Part shown: one piece after another, positions 14,014 through 22,987 of the stretch
Numbering within the stretch: the first letter of the stretch is position 1
Layout of the letters: every line of letters starts with the position of its first letter
Source of the DNA: a virus
IMG/VR virus record: IMGVR_UViG_3300045120_000065
Location: 1 to 24,414 of that record
Strand: one strand, 5' to 3'
Length of the DNA stretch: 24,414 bases
Notes under the pieces: generated by a model
Told to the model about the DNA's origin: nothing
Databases searched by the model: none
Seen by the model: the letters and a program-made list of their open reading frames with translations, nothing else
Made by a program: the position numbers and the translations under genes

Positions 14014-15129
14014 TTACACCTTAGTCAACTGTTTCATAGCTGATACAGGTGCGGGTGTACTGAAATACAAATCTCCAAGAACAGCAACGTGACCAATCGT
14101 TGGCATAATATCATCTTCAACATCAGCCATGTCAAATGATATAACCCCTTCAGCTCCCATGACCGCAGAATATTTCCACGCGGTAAAGATTGTCTGTCCA
14201 GGAGCAGCATAATAAAATAGCATCTGTTCCACGCTTGCCTGAATAGCTGCCCTGATCGCTTCTGTATCTGGGACCAGATTAACAATATGCAGATCGACCG
14301 GGTAACGTACCGGCGACATCACGTAACATTCCTTTACCGTAACCGGACGCTTAGAATTAATGTACGTCGATACAACTTCAATATCTGAGCCCAGCGGAAA
14401 ACCTTCATTACTGGCACGTAAATCGTCCATCATGAACCGCACCGATACAGTCCCGATACCCATTTCACTTGCTGCCCACGCACGCGTCACTCCCGGCACA
14501 GCCAGTGCCCATGCTTCATAATCATAAGCGGCACCACCCATCGGCGGTTGCTGAATTCGTCGTAATACGCGCTGACGTAATTCGTCATCATTCTCCGGAT
14601 CAACGCCACCATCAATTAAAATTACCGGAGCCTCACCATCAACCCCGCTTATCCCAGTATCAAATGATAAAATATCACCCAGCTCCTTATTACCGTCCGC
14701 ACCAGCGTTCAGCGCAGCAACAGTTACCGGAACCCCCACGTCACTAGCAAAAACTTGCTCAGTCGTTTCATAAGGCCAACCATCAGCTCCAGATAATCTA
14801 CTGCCTTGCGGGATGACTACTCCATTCGTTCCTGTAACAGTAACAGTACCATTTGCAAACGTACCAACCTTTCTGCCAGTGCTGCCATCTGCATTTACAA
14901 GCCAGATATCAGCGTGACGATCGAGCCATTCATGCTCAGCAGTATCAGGAAGGAGCTGCAGCGTTACCCAATCGAGATAGCGCAGCGTCAGATGACAAAC
15001 CGCAGCCGTGCAATCCGCCATAACACGCAGCACGCTGTTGCCAACAAAAGATGCTCGACCAAGGCTTGTGGTAATTTCTCCACGAACCGTCTCGCGAACT
15101 TGCCGCAACGTTGGCGTTGTCCAGGGCAT
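14014..15129 (-). CDS. Baseplate J-like wedge protein (Mu gp47-like)
   Basis: A 371-residue protein from ATG 15129 (TAATG overlap with the upstream gene), beginning MPWTTPTLRQVRETVRGEI. The family features are an N-terminal helical part with LPDTAEHEWLDRHADIW (60-76), a beta segment with GVVIPQGSRLSGADG (about 102-116), and DPENDDELRQRVLRRIQQPPMGG (177-199), where Mu gp47/T4 gp6-like proteins read D.E.D..LR.R.L..... The length fits the family. It forms the baseplate wedge ring around the hub and links sheath contraction to fibre signals. Confidence 0.9.
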   Translation of the reverse strand: MPWTTPTLRQVRETVRGEITTSLGRASFVGNSVLRVMADCTAAVCHLTLRYLDWVTLQLLPDTAEHEWLDRHADIWLVNADGSTGRKVGTFANGTVTVTGTNGVVIPQGSRLSGADGWPYETTEQVFASDVGVPVTVAALNAGADGNKELGDILSFDTGISGVDGEAPVILIDGGVDPENDDELRQRVLRRIQQPPMGGAAYDYEAWALAVPGVTRAWAASEMGIGTVSVRFMMDDLRASNEGFPLGSDIEVVSTYINSKRPVTVKECYVMSPVRYPVDLHIVNLVPDTEAIRAAIQASVEQMLFYYAAPGQTIFTAWKYSAVMGAEGVISFDMADVEDDIMPTIGHVAVLGDLYFSTPAPVSAMKQLTKV

Positions 15130-15626
15130 TAGAACGTCCTTATACCATCCCACAAGTTTTGAAAGCGTAACTCAATCTGCAGCAGTGGTCCGCGATAAAC
15201 TCTAATCGCTACGTTTATTCTTTGCAACTCTGCCCGCGTTGCCGTTACATCGATACGACTGCACAAACGATTATCGATCATCGGTTGTAATGCAACGCGG
15301 CAGTACTGCTCAGCTCGAGCCAGCGTAGAACCTTCTTGCGCCTCTGCTGGAGTAATCTTAGCGCGGCTCAGCAGCCATATCTTAGCGCCAATAGGCCACC
15401 CGCTCCAAATAGTTTCAGCATCAAGATCACCCCACCAGCCGCAACGATCGGTGCCATCCGGATCTGGCAAAATATCATCTTCACCAGCCAAACCGAAAGT
15501 TAACAACGCTACCTTGACGATGTTAACAAGCTCTTCAGTTTCGTCAAGTGTAGAGTCAGGTTTGAGCAACCAGTCTGCCCAAATACCTGCAAGGTTCGTA
15601 ACGTTAACGACACGAACATCAGTCAT
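15129..15626 (-). CDS. Mu gp46-like baseplate protein
   Basis: A 165-residue protein with the gp46-family core: a long early segment containing VKVALLTFGLAGEDDILPDPDG, then RCGWWGDLDAE (61-71) and IWLLSRAKITPAEA (82-95), and a C-terminal helical-beta region ending ELRFQNLWDGIRTF. Mu gp46 is a baseplate wedge component equivalent to T4 gp25. Placement directly before gp47 and after the hub genes matches the order in Mu. The start overlaps the previous gene (ATGA). Confidence 0.85.
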   Translation of the reverse strand: MTDVRVVNVTNLAGIWADWLLKPDSTLDETEELVNIVKVALLTFGLAGEDDILPDPDGTDRCGWWGDLDAETIWSGWPIGAKIWLLSRAKITPAEAQEGSTLARAEQYCRVALQPMIDNRLCSRIDVTATRAELQRINVAIRVYRGPLLQIELRFQNLWDGIRTF

Positions 15627-16291
15627 GAACTTAACGCTATGATATCGCGTTGCATAAACGCAGGATGTACCGTTTCATTCTCTGCGACTAGTTCGTCACT
15701 GCGCGAAGCATCTGTGTAGATACGCTGCGCCAATGTCAACGACGGGAAACTAATTGGAAACTGATATCTAACAACACGTGGCAACTGCCGTTCTGTTGAC
15801 GATAAATGTTGGATCAATAACGCTGCCAGCATCACAAAATTCTGATAATCACTGGCAACAAATTCATCTGCCTCATTCAATTTTATCTGCTCGATAATTG
15901 CACCCATCTTATCCAGTAAAACATCTACCTGCTCACGGCTGTCAAAAGACATCACAGAAATAAGTTGGCTTTGCTCTACGAAAGAAAACATAATCGAAGC
16001 ATTGACCAACGCAAACCCTAACGGATAAATTGGCGTTTCTAAAAACATCGCAACGCGTACATTATCTAGCGAGTCGAGCGTTGCACCAGCAACTCTCGCA
16101 AGCTCAAAACAATTATATAATTCTGCACCAACGGTATTCGTATTAATAAGTTCATAAAAATTAGCCATGTATTTACCAACAGCTGAACGCAAGTTTGCGC
16201 CATCATCCCCAGCCTCAATAGAAAAACTAATCAATGCTGCAATGATGCGCTTTGAAATTGCTAAAGCTTCCCCGCGTTCTTCTTTCTTCAT
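15623..16291 (-). CDS. C-terminal half of DNA-circularization (Mu gpN-like) protein
   Basis: A 222-residue helical protein. The end of the chain has LPRVVRYQFPISFPSLTLAQ, then an RIYTDASRSDELVAENETVHP segment and FMQRDIIALSS. This matches the C-terminal part of phage DNA-circularization proteins, where a Leu-Pro-Arg, 'lA.rlYGDasRadEl...N...HPgFmP' pattern precedes the end. The N-terminal DNA_circ_N part is encoded in the next gene upstream, in the same reading frame and separated by one TAG and one codon. It may be translated independently from ATG 16291 (TTAGG is close) or as a read-through fusion of 391 residues. In Mu, gpN is a tail protein ejected with the DNA. Confidence 0.7.
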   Translation of the reverse strand: MKKEERGEALAISKRIIAALISFSIEAGDDGANLRSAVGKYMANFYELINTNTVGAELYNCFELARVAGATLDSLDNVRVAMFLETPIYPLGFALVNASIMFSFVEQSQLISVMSFDSREQVDVLLDKMGAIIEQIKLNEADEFVASDYQNFVMLAALLIQHLSSTERQLPRVVRYQFPISFPSLTLAQRIYTDASRSDELVAENETVHPAFMQRDIIALSS

Positions 16292-16294
16292 AAC

Positions 16295-16801
16295 CTAACC
16301 CGGTCCCAAACTGAGACTGTCAATAACAGCTGCCGCAGCTTGTCCAGCAAGTTGTGCGGCGCTCTGCACCTGGAAAAAACTACTTACATTGAGTGGAGTA
16401 TTTCCAGGCGTACCAACTTCTACAAACGACATTTCAAACGTGCAATAGCCACCACGTTCACGCGTCTCTGTAACATTATATCGTTCACAAATACACAATT
16501 TTGGTTCTGCCAAATACGGATCAATCAATTCTTTTCCATCGCTACTATCAAGTACCGCCATCAACGCGCGCTTGGCAAAATTGTAACTCGGTCCAATCAA
16601 ATAACCCGTAATCTGATAACGTGTCGCAGCTCTGCCCATATCCTCAGCATAAGGCGTATCACGCTTAGGATACTCGTGCAGGACAACACGTCTGCCACCG
16701 CTACGTGCCTGCTGCTCAACATGGTACTGCACCCCGCCATAAGACGCTGGGACGAGGCTTAAGCGCCACGGTGCCGGAGAAACTTCTTGAATTGTTGCCA
16801 T
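16295..16801 (-). CDS. N-terminal half of DNA-circularization (Mu gpN-like) protein
   Basis: A 168-residue protein. The first ~100 residues form a DNA_circ_N domain: PAPWRLSLVPASYGGVQYHVE (9-29) and an HEYPKRDTPYAEDMGRAATR segment (42-61), which matches the family's 'H.yP.rd.py.edlGr' motif. A beta region follows, with CERYNVTETRERGG (104-117) and FEMSFVEVG (121-129), and then an Ala-rich end. Most family members are 400-500 residues, so this protein is truncated. The chain stops at TAG 16295-16297, and an in-frame ATG (16291) restarts the C-terminal half. It starts three bases after the spike gene stop. Confidence 0.8.
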   Translation of the reverse strand: MATIQEVSPAPWRLSLVPASYGGVQYHVEQQARSGGRRVVLHEYPKRDTPYAEDMGRAATRYQITGYLIGPSYNFAKRALMAVLDSSDGKELIDPYLAEPKLCICERYNVTETRERGGYCTFEMSFVEVGTPGNTPLNVSSFFQVQSAAQLAGQAAAAVIDSLSLGPG

Positions 16802-16804
16802 GTG

Positions 16805-17767
16805 TTAACTGCAAGTATCCGGTTTGATTTGGATCGGGACGCTAGACCAGCACCCGCCAGCATCAACCCAAATCGCGTTGGTGCCAAACTTCATGTGCGC
16901 ATGACTGCCATCAATACGTAGAGATTTTGAATTATCACCATACTGACAAACGATTTTGCTCCCATCAATAATCACTTTCAAATTGCCGCCGCTTTCGTTG
17001 AGCGTCCAAGTATTATTCGACTTGTCGTAGAAGCCGACGATTTTATCGCCGTTGTAAAATTCAATACGTTTTGCACTAACACGCACCTCAGTATTTACTG
17101 AGTCACCTTCGTGTTTATACTTCTCCTGCTGTTGCCCGCCAGACGATCCACCGCTCGAAGCATCAAGCTGCTGTGCCGAAGCACCACTACCGCCTCCAGA
17201 TGACCCACCACTCTGTTGCTTTTCAATCTTGTGCGTCTGCATCTTCTTGTTGACATGACGCAAGCTAGCAAAACGTGTCGTATTTCCCTTCGGATCTTTT
17301 ACAGATTTACCATCAAGCGAAACAATGTACGTACCGTTACCTTTAAACAGCACCATCTGCTCCGAGCCGTCCGGTGCATAATGTGCGCCTTCGCCTTCAC
17401 TCATCCCATAGGGTCGTACGCGTCGATCGTCAACCATAGCAACAGGGTGAGACCGAGAACCACCGAGATAAAGCATAACAGCTTCAGCAGCTGGTCCTGT
17501 TGGCTGGTCATGGTTCCAATCACCCTCTTCAGGATTAGACGGTGCCGAAGGCTTCTTCTGATTTGGATCTTCCTGCTGCTTAATCGGAAACGCGGTCATA
17601 CCAACAGGCTGCCAGCGTTCAAAATCAGTCGGCGTTTCGCTATGCGTAACGTCAGCAGATTTTACTTGCTGCATCAAGTGATCGTCATCGAACTCACGAA
17701 CCGTTGCACGTGCGGTACCCATTCGCGCCTTGCGCGTGGTATCAGTCAATGTGGTACGTATTGTCAT
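16805..17767 (-). CDS. Baseplate spike/assembly protein V-like (Mu gp45-like)
   Basis: A 320-residue protein. A basic N-terminal region contains TRKARMGTARATVREFDDDHLMQQV (11-35). An OB-like domain follows around RSHPVAMVDDRRVRPYGMSEGEG (105-127). Next come a charged stretch, a Gly/Ser/Gln-rich linker (about 185-214) and a C-terminal beta prism with repeated VRVSAKRIEFYNGDKIVGFYDKSN and DGSHAHMKFG. In the Mu gp45/P2 V family the C-terminal trimer is the membrane-puncturing spike, with a His-x-His iron site near the tip. HAHM (289-292) is a candidate for that. The ATG overlaps the stop of the upstream hub gene (ATGA). Confidence 0.8.
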   Translation of the reverse strand: MTIRTTLTDTTRKARMGTARATVREFDDDHLMQQVKSADVTHSETPTDFERWQPVGMTAFPIKQQEDPNQKKPSAPSNPEEGDWNHDQPTGPAAEAVMLYLGGSRSHPVAMVDDRRVRPYGMSEGEGAHYAPDGSEQMVLFKGNGTYIVSLDGKSVKDPKGNTTRFASLRHVNKKMQTHKIEKQQSGGSSGGGSGASAQQLDASSGGSSGGQQQEKYKHEGDSVNTEVRVSAKRIEFYNGDKIVGFYDKSNNTWTLNESGGNLKVIIDGSKIVCQYGDNSKSLRIDGSHAHMKFGTNAIWVDAGGCWSSVPIQIKPDTCS

Positions 17768-18846
17768 TGCTGCGGTGTTGGTACACCCTCCCCGAGAGCC
17801 TTGGTATTAACAAGTTCAAGCATCGTACGCGTACCCGTTGTATTATCCTGACTGAATGTCACGCTCTTAAGGATCAACGCCGTACCATTCATAACCAACA
17901 TCGGTGACTGCACCGTAACGTTCTTGCCTCTTTCCCACAAACCACCGGACGGCTTTAGCCATCCATAAACAGTTGCATAAACTGTAACGTACGCCTCCAG
18001 CATCCAATTGCTTTCCGATTGCGCGCGGCCTTCGTGCAGCTCCTTAGTAAAAAACGGTATCTCTGGGATCACAACTCCAGGAACGTATTTAGGTCCAAAA
18101 GTTTCAAATGTCTTGGAAACAAACGGTATGCTTGCAACCTTGGCTCCCCACTGATCATCTGTACCCGGTCCCTGATTTGGTGAAGGTACTCCACCTGCCT
18201 GATTAGGATCGTAAATAACTTCACGACCTTCCAACATATTCTGGCCTTCAATCACCGTATCTCCACCGCCAGTAGACCCAACCAGAATACAAAAATTACC
18301 TTGTACGTCTCCTGCATGCGCGATCCCGATTGGACTACCGGGTACTCCAAGGTGCCGTGTCAACGTATCAATAAAATCATGGATCGACTCACCAGGAGTA
18401 ACTGAGTATCGCGGGATCTTAAAATTCGGTAACTGGCCACCTTCAATCTTAAGATTAATCTTAAGTGGTTTCAACACGCTACGAATAATTTGCTCAGGCG
18501 TCTGATTTTTAAATTCACCAGTCTTGGTAATCACACTCGACGTTGCCATCGCAACATTATTGGCGCACTGGATTTCAATATGATGCCGCCGAGCGTCTAC
18601 GAATACTTGCCGCGTCGTGACCTTACCAGTAAACGCCAACTCTCCCGCCAATGTAACCGTACAAGGCACTCCCGGCATGATCTGCATCTTACTTAGATGC
18701 TGCACCATCGGAGAACCTTCACTGCACGTGAAGCGGCACGACATCGCTGGCATTTCACGCAGCTGATGTTTAACAGAAACAGTTTCCCAATCCTGGTAAT
18801 TTGCACCGCCTACCGTAAGCACGGCAATCTCTGTGGCCTTCGGCAT
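17764..18846 (-). CDS. Baseplate hub protein (Mu gp44/P2 D-like)
   Basis: A 360-residue protein. It starts MPKATEIAVLTVGGANYQDW, with a beta-rich N-terminal domain. FTCSEGSPMVQHLSKMQIMPG and the gp44-type segment VDARRHHIEIQCANN (129-143) are followed by the hub sub-domain with ITKTGEFKNQTPEQIIRSVL (149-168) and ESIHDFIDTLTRHLG (200-214). This layout is that of the Mu gp44/P2 gpD/T4 gp27 hub family. It binds the spike (next gene) and the end of the tube. The start lies one base after the stop of the second tape-measure-like gene. Confidence 0.82.
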   Translation of the reverse strand: MPKATEIAVLTVGGANYQDWETVSVKHQLREMPAMSCRFTCSEGSPMVQHLSKMQIMPGVPCTVTLAGELAFTGKVTTRQVFVDARRHHIEIQCANNVAMATSSVITKTGEFKNQTPEQIIRSVLKPLKINLKIEGGQLPNFKIPRYSVTPGESIHDFIDTLTRHLGVPGSPIGIAHAGDVQGNFCILVGSTGGGDTVIEGQNMLEGREVIYDPNQAGGVPSPNQGPGTDDQWGAKVASIPFVSKTFETFGPKYVPGVVIPEIPFFTKELHEGRAQSESNWMLEAYVTVYATVYGWLKPSGGLWERGKNVTVQSPMLVMNGTALILKSVTFSQDNTTGTRTMLELVNTKALGEGVPTPQQ

Positions 18847-18847
18847 A

Positions 18848-20977
18848 TTATTCGAAAGAGTACGTGTTAAACGCGGTCACACCGCCACCAGCAATCGCAG
18901 CCTGTGGTGAACGATGTACGTTAACCGGGATAAACGGACTAGCACCCTTTTCCCAAACGCTACCGGGTTTGTTCTTGTCACCAAAATCTATGTCAACCGT
19001 TGCGGTGCCGGTACCACCAATTCCAGCAGCACGTAATCCTCTGTCGAGCATCTCACGATATCTGCGCGCACCTTCGTGACCGCCTGGACCGCCACCGAAA
19101 TCATTATACGTCTCACCGTAACGTACGATCTTACCACCTTGCCACCAGACATTCGGATCACTGCCGCTACCTTGATCGGTTGCACCATGCAGGAGATTAC
19201 TACCGCGCAACACAAAGTCCATTGCTTTATTCATTCGATCAAGACGTTTCGGATCGCGTTCGAGCGCCGCAGCTCTTGCTGCAAATTGTCCTGTCGTGCT
19301 GTAGAAACCACCTTCTAGCATATGCCTAAGCGACAACGGTGGCTTACCCTGCTTGGCGCGTTCAGAATTAATATAATCCGTACGGTTCGCCAAGCTTTCA
19401 AAAACAGCTGCCGGATCACTCTCATGTTCCAGCGTCATCATAGCCGCGACTTCTTTTCTTAAAGAAGGATCTTGTTCGATCTGCTCCTTAATAGGCGCAC
19501 GCCGTGCAGCCAAATAATCCGAACCAGATTTACCCTCCAAACTAGACTCATCAAGTCCCGGTGCCCCTCCACCACTATCTCCAGGTCCACCACGCGATCG
19601 GCCACCACCAGAAATATTAGGTCTGAATGTCATACCGCCAGTGCTGCCGTACGGACCTAAACCACCGCCCGTAACTCCAGGACGAAACATTATTCCGCCA
19701 CCTGCACCGCCACCTTTCTGATCCCATTTTTGAAACGTGTCGCGCATATCACGCAACAATTTATTCGAGTCCTTATCGGTATCCACAGTCTCTTGCACAA
19801 GCAAAGTCGAGCCAGGTTCGACTTCAGCAGCTTGAACCCCAATGCTCATCTGCTTCTCAATCCACTCCCACAATCCACCAGCCTTACCGCCTTCTGGTCC
19901 ACCGGGCAATTGACTATTCATACTATCAATAATTGCACGCTCAGTTCGCAAACCAACTTTCTTATCTTTTTCATCTTTCGGTTCGCCTTCTTTCTTCATG
20001 CCAGTCCATTTAGTCAAGAACTGATCTACCGAACTGAATGCCTTTACCACCCAATCAAATTCTTGCTTCGTCGTTGCCAACGCAGGCATAACATACGTAT
20101 TGAAAAAAGTTCTGAAATTATCTGCAAACTGGTGCGCCCGATCGTTAAGGCCATCGATCCCCTCTTTACCCATCATCTTATTAATACCGTCGATCATCGT
20201 GTACGCCATATCCGTCCACAAGCTAGTACCGATGGTCTCGAGGTTCGTCATCGTCTTGTGATACTTCGCGGCCTCACCTTCCTGAAATTTCCAAGGTTCA
20301 ATCAAACCTTCCATGCCAACTTTACCAGCTTCAAAGGCTGCCCGCGACATCCCCGTAACCGTCGGCAACCAAGCCTTGAACCGTTCACCTCCATTGTTAT
20401 ATGCCTGCTGCAGAACGTTCAACGCTTCCTGCTGCTTACCGGCATTCATCAACTGCCGAACTTGTTCAGCAAGCGCAGGACTGCTAGCTTGTAATGATTT
20501 ATAAAAAGAAGACGTTTCCTGTAACGCCAAAACTTCCTGTAACTTAGATCCGATACTCGCGATACCGCCAGAAGCTTCGTTCGCGTCAATACCAGCAGCA
20601 GATAATTGCGTACGCAAATTCTGCACGCTCTGAACCGTGAACCCAGTATCTGTAGCAAAATTACGTAACTGTAATTGACCCACAGCGAATACGTCAAGAG
20701 ATTTAGCAACAGCAGCAAATCCAACTGCAAGTCCACCGGCACCTAGTAACGTCTTAGCTATGCCCGCCGCAGCTTGGTCCATTGCCTTCATCGGACCGCG
20801 CGTATAATGTTCTACGATCTTACCAAACCGTTCAAACTCATTGGCAAGATTGTTGGTACCCTTGCCGCCAGCCTCGTTAAGACTGTTAATCTTAAGCTTT
20901 AAATTATCGACTTCCTTACCCAGCTGGGTAAAGAATGCCAACATTGCATCTGCATCGAAATTATTTTGCTGTGGCAT
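18848..20977 (-). CDS. Second tape-measure-like protein with a putative muramidase-type domain
   Basis: A 709-residue protein; the start is taken as ATG 20977 (GTG 20980 is also possible). Residues 1 to about 240 are clearly paralogous to the first tape-measure gene. Shared segments include LSAAGIDANEA (125-135), LALQETSSFYK (150-160), QLMNAGKQQEALN (175-187) and ERFKAWLPTVTG (198-209). A Gly-rich linker lies at 422-475. Residues 480-650 hold a helical domain with LRKEVAAMMTLEHESDPAAV (506-525) and SLANRTDYINSERAKQG. The Glu-containing helix and the following AxANR-like helix resemble SleB/lysozyme-type cell-wall hydrolases, tentatively. The end is VTAFNTYSFE. It is likely a virion protein in the tail lumen; the enzymatic part would digest the wall on entry. 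Confidence 0.78.
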   Translation of the reverse strand: MPQQNNFDADAMLAFFTQLGKEVDNLKLKINSLNEAGGKGTNNLANEFERFGKIVEHYTRGPMKAMDQAAAGIAKTLLGAGGLAVGFAAVAKSLDVFAVGQLQLRNFATDTGFTVQSVQNLRTQLSAAGIDANEASGGIASIGSKLQEVLALQETSSFYKSLQASSPALAEQVRQLMNAGKQQEALNVLQQAYNNGGERFKAWLPTVTGMSRAAFEAGKVGMEGLIEPWKFQEGEAAKYHKTMTNLETIGTSLWTDMAYTMIDGINKMMGKEGIDGLNDRAHQFADNFRTFFNTYVMPALATTKQEFDWVVKAFSSVDQFLTKWTGMKKEGEPKDEKDKKVGLRTERAIIDSMNSQLPGGPEGGKAGGLWEWIEKQMSIGVQAAEVEPGSTLLVQETVDTDKDSNKLLRDMRDTFQKWDQKGGGAGGGIMFRPGVTGGGLGPYGSTGGMTFRPNISGGGRSRGGPGDSGGGAPGLDESSLEGKSGSDYLAARRAPIKEQIEQDPSLRKEVAAMMTLEHESDPAAVFESLANRTDYINSERAKQGKPPLSLRHMLEGGFYSTTGQFAARAAALERDPKRLDRMNKAMDFVLRGSNLLHGATDQGSGSDPNVWWQGGKIVRYGETYNDFGGGPGGHEGARRYREMLDRGLRAAGIGGTGTATVDIDFGDKNKPGSVWEKGASPFIPVNVHRSPQAAIAGGGVTAFNTYSFE

Positions 20978-20980
20978 CAC

Positions 20981-22987
20981 TTACTCATAAGCAAACTGGT
21001 TCGACCGATTAATCTTCAGCGTATTAAATACCCCGCCCATTCCTGCATCAGTCTTCACACCTTCCGGCACGTTCTTCAAATTAACATTGAGGCTGGCATT
21101 CCAGGGACTGCTTGCGGCCTTCGCGCCTAACGCACGATCAATCTTATCTCGATCACCATGCGACGCTTCAACCGCAGCCACCGTTGATGCACCAGCAAAA
21201 CGTGTATCCATATCGGTAAGCTTGCGTCGCCTTGCACCATACTGATCGGCAAATATCGCAGTGCCGTCTGCCTTGTTATACGATCCCGGCACGATCGTCA
21301 TAACGTGCCCACCCGTCTGTCCAGGAGCAAGGATCTGACCTTGCGTCCCGCCATAACGACCGTGGAAATAAGTACTAACCATGCTGCCGAATGGATGATT
21401 AGGCGCGTTGATATCATCGGGGTTTAACTTCTCACCCCACTTATGCCACGACGTAGCAATAGCCGCACCCGTGGGAGGTTTGTAACCAGCAGATTTTACG
21501 TAACCAGCTGCGACCATTCCGCATGCTGGCCCGGACATGCGATAACCTTTTTGGCTAAACAATTTTTGCAAGCCTGCAACATCACCAGCGCGGCCTAAAA
21601 TTTCTGCCTGACGCATCGTCTCAGGATCTATCTTCTTGCCGCCTTCGTCGTTCAACCCAGCTGGGCCACCGGGACTAGCTTCACCACTGCCCCCACCGCC
21701 TCCAGCGCCTCCAGCGCCACCCCCACCGCCTCCAGCGCCTCCACCGGGTACAGCACCTACCCCACCTTGAATTTGATCATCCCACTTTTGAATAAGATCG
21801 CGCATATCCTGCAACGATCGATTTGAGTCTTTCTGTACATCGATCACTGAGTCAGGACTAAACGATCGCGGCTTTGCATTCTTTGGTAACGTCGCACCGT
21901 CACCGTCTTCACCACCAACCCCAAGTTGTTTTTTCAACCAATCCCATGGACTGAAGTTTTTATTCTGCTCGTCCTCATTTTGCCGGCGAATAAATTCTTC
22001 AGGACGTAACCTGCCGCCTTGTCCAAAATCACGAATGGTACCTTGCTTATTAAACCAATCGATAATTGCTTTAGCTTCCTCAAACGTCTCCTTCAATTTT
22101 GGTATAACACTATTATCAAAGTATGTCTTAAAATTATCCGCGAACTTATGCGCCTTCTCGTTCAACCCCTCGAGACCCTCACTACCCGTTAGTTTAACAA
22201 TCCCTTCCAAAACAGTATTCGTTACTGAAGTCCACACACCATCAAAAATTGTACCGAGGTTAACCATCGTCTTGTGGTACTTCGCAGCATCGCCATCGAG
22301 CTGCTGCCACGGCATTATCAAACCTTCCATACTTTGCTTCTGCGCCTCCCACGCAGCACGTGATATTCCAGTCACTGTCGGTAGCCAAGACTTAAACCGT
22401 TCGCCACCGTTATTAAATTTCTCCTGCAGATAGTTCAGCGCCTCTTGCTGCTTACCAGCATTCATAAGCTGGCGAACATTCTCCGCCATCGCCGGTTCGC
22501 TGGCCTGGAGAGCTTTATAAAATGACGACGTTTCTTGCAGCGCAAGAACGTCCTGCAGTTTAGCACCGATACTGCCGATACCTTGCGCCGCTTCGTTAGC
22601 ATCAATACCAGCAGCGGATAACTGCACCCGCATCTTTTTTAAACTATCTGTCGCAAAGCCAGTATTGATCGCAAAATTTCGAGTGTGTAATTCGCCAACT
22701 GCAAAATGATCAAGCGCCTTACCGATACCACCGATGATCAACGCGAGCTTGACAACGCCACCAGCCGAACCAACTAAGCCTGCTAAGCCATCTTCCATGC
22801 CGCGCATTGATCCGCGAACATGGCGCTGGATCGTCTGACCAAACTGCTCGGTATGGTCAGTCATTTTCTTCATAGCACTGCCAGCCTCGTTGAGACTGAC
22901 AATCTTAACCTTAAAGTTATCTATCTCCTTTCCCATCTGGCCGAAGAAAGCCAGCATGGCATCGGAATCAAAATCCATGTCAGGCAT
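20981..22987 (-). CDS. First tape-measure-like protein with a putative cysteine peptidase domain
   Basis: A 668-residue protein directly behind the chaperone frameshift gene, the usual tape-measure position. The N-terminal part (about 1-315) is helical with a hydrophobic stretch (about 78-95). Segments GIDANEAAQGIGSIGAKL (127-144) and QLMNAGKQQEALN (173-185) are shared with the second gene. A Gly-rich linker (409-436) follows. The C-terminal domain (about 455-615) has GPACGMVAAGYVKSAG (486-501), with C489 as a candidate nucleophile, TGGHVMTIVPG (558-568), with H561, and DQYG (581-584). This order fits NlpC/P60 or CHAP-like peptidases that cut peptidoglycan stem peptides. An overlap of eight bases with the upstream gene supports coupled expression. 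Confidence 0.85.
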   Translation of the reverse strand: MPDMDFDSDAMLAFFGQMGKEIDNFKVKIVSLNEAGSAMKKMTDHTEQFGQTIQRHVRGSMRGMEDGLAGLVGSAGGVVKLALIIGGIGKALDHFAVGELHTRNFAINTGFATDSLKKMRVQLSAAGIDANEAAQGIGSIGAKLQDVLALQETSSFYKALQASEPAMAENVRQLMNAGKQQEALNYLQEKFNNGGERFKSWLPTVTGISRAAWEAQKQSMEGLIMPWQQLDGDAAKYHKTMVNLGTIFDGVWTSVTNTVLEGIVKLTGSEGLEGLNEKAHKFADNFKTYFDNSVIPKLKETFEEAKAIIDWFNKQGTIRDFGQGGRLRPEEFIRRQNEDEQNKNFSPWDWLKKQLGVGGEDGDGATLPKNAKPRSFSPDSVIDVQKDSNRSLQDMRDLIQKWDDQIQGGVGAVPGGGAGGGGGGAGGAGGGGGSGEASPGGPAGLNDEGGKKIDPETMRQAEILGRAGDVAGLQKLFSQKGYRMSGPACGMVAAGYVKSAGYKPPTGAAIATSWHKWGEKLNPDDINAPNHPFGSMVSTYFHGRYGGTQGQILAPGQTGGHVMTIVPGSYNKADGTAIFADQYGARRRKLTDMDTRFAGASTVAAVEASHGDRDKIDRALGAKAASSPWNASLNVNLKNVPEGVKTDAGMGGVFNTLKINRSNQFAYE

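Noticed and set aside
16295-16297. Global reassignment of TAG in this phage
   Set aside because: TAG also ends the gene at 2487-2717 and the short chaperone at 23135-23497, and no other long gene contains in-frame TAG. The single case is better seen as a split or local read-through.
17216-17851. 211-residue plus-strand open frame
   Set aside because: It lies opposite the spike gene and the end of the hub gene, and its Cys/His/Arg-rich composition is typical of reverse-strand shadows.
19730-20494. 254-residue plus-strand open frame
   Set aside because: It lies fully opposite the well-supported second tape-measure-like gene, and its translation is low-complexity and unlike known families. It is a shadow frame.
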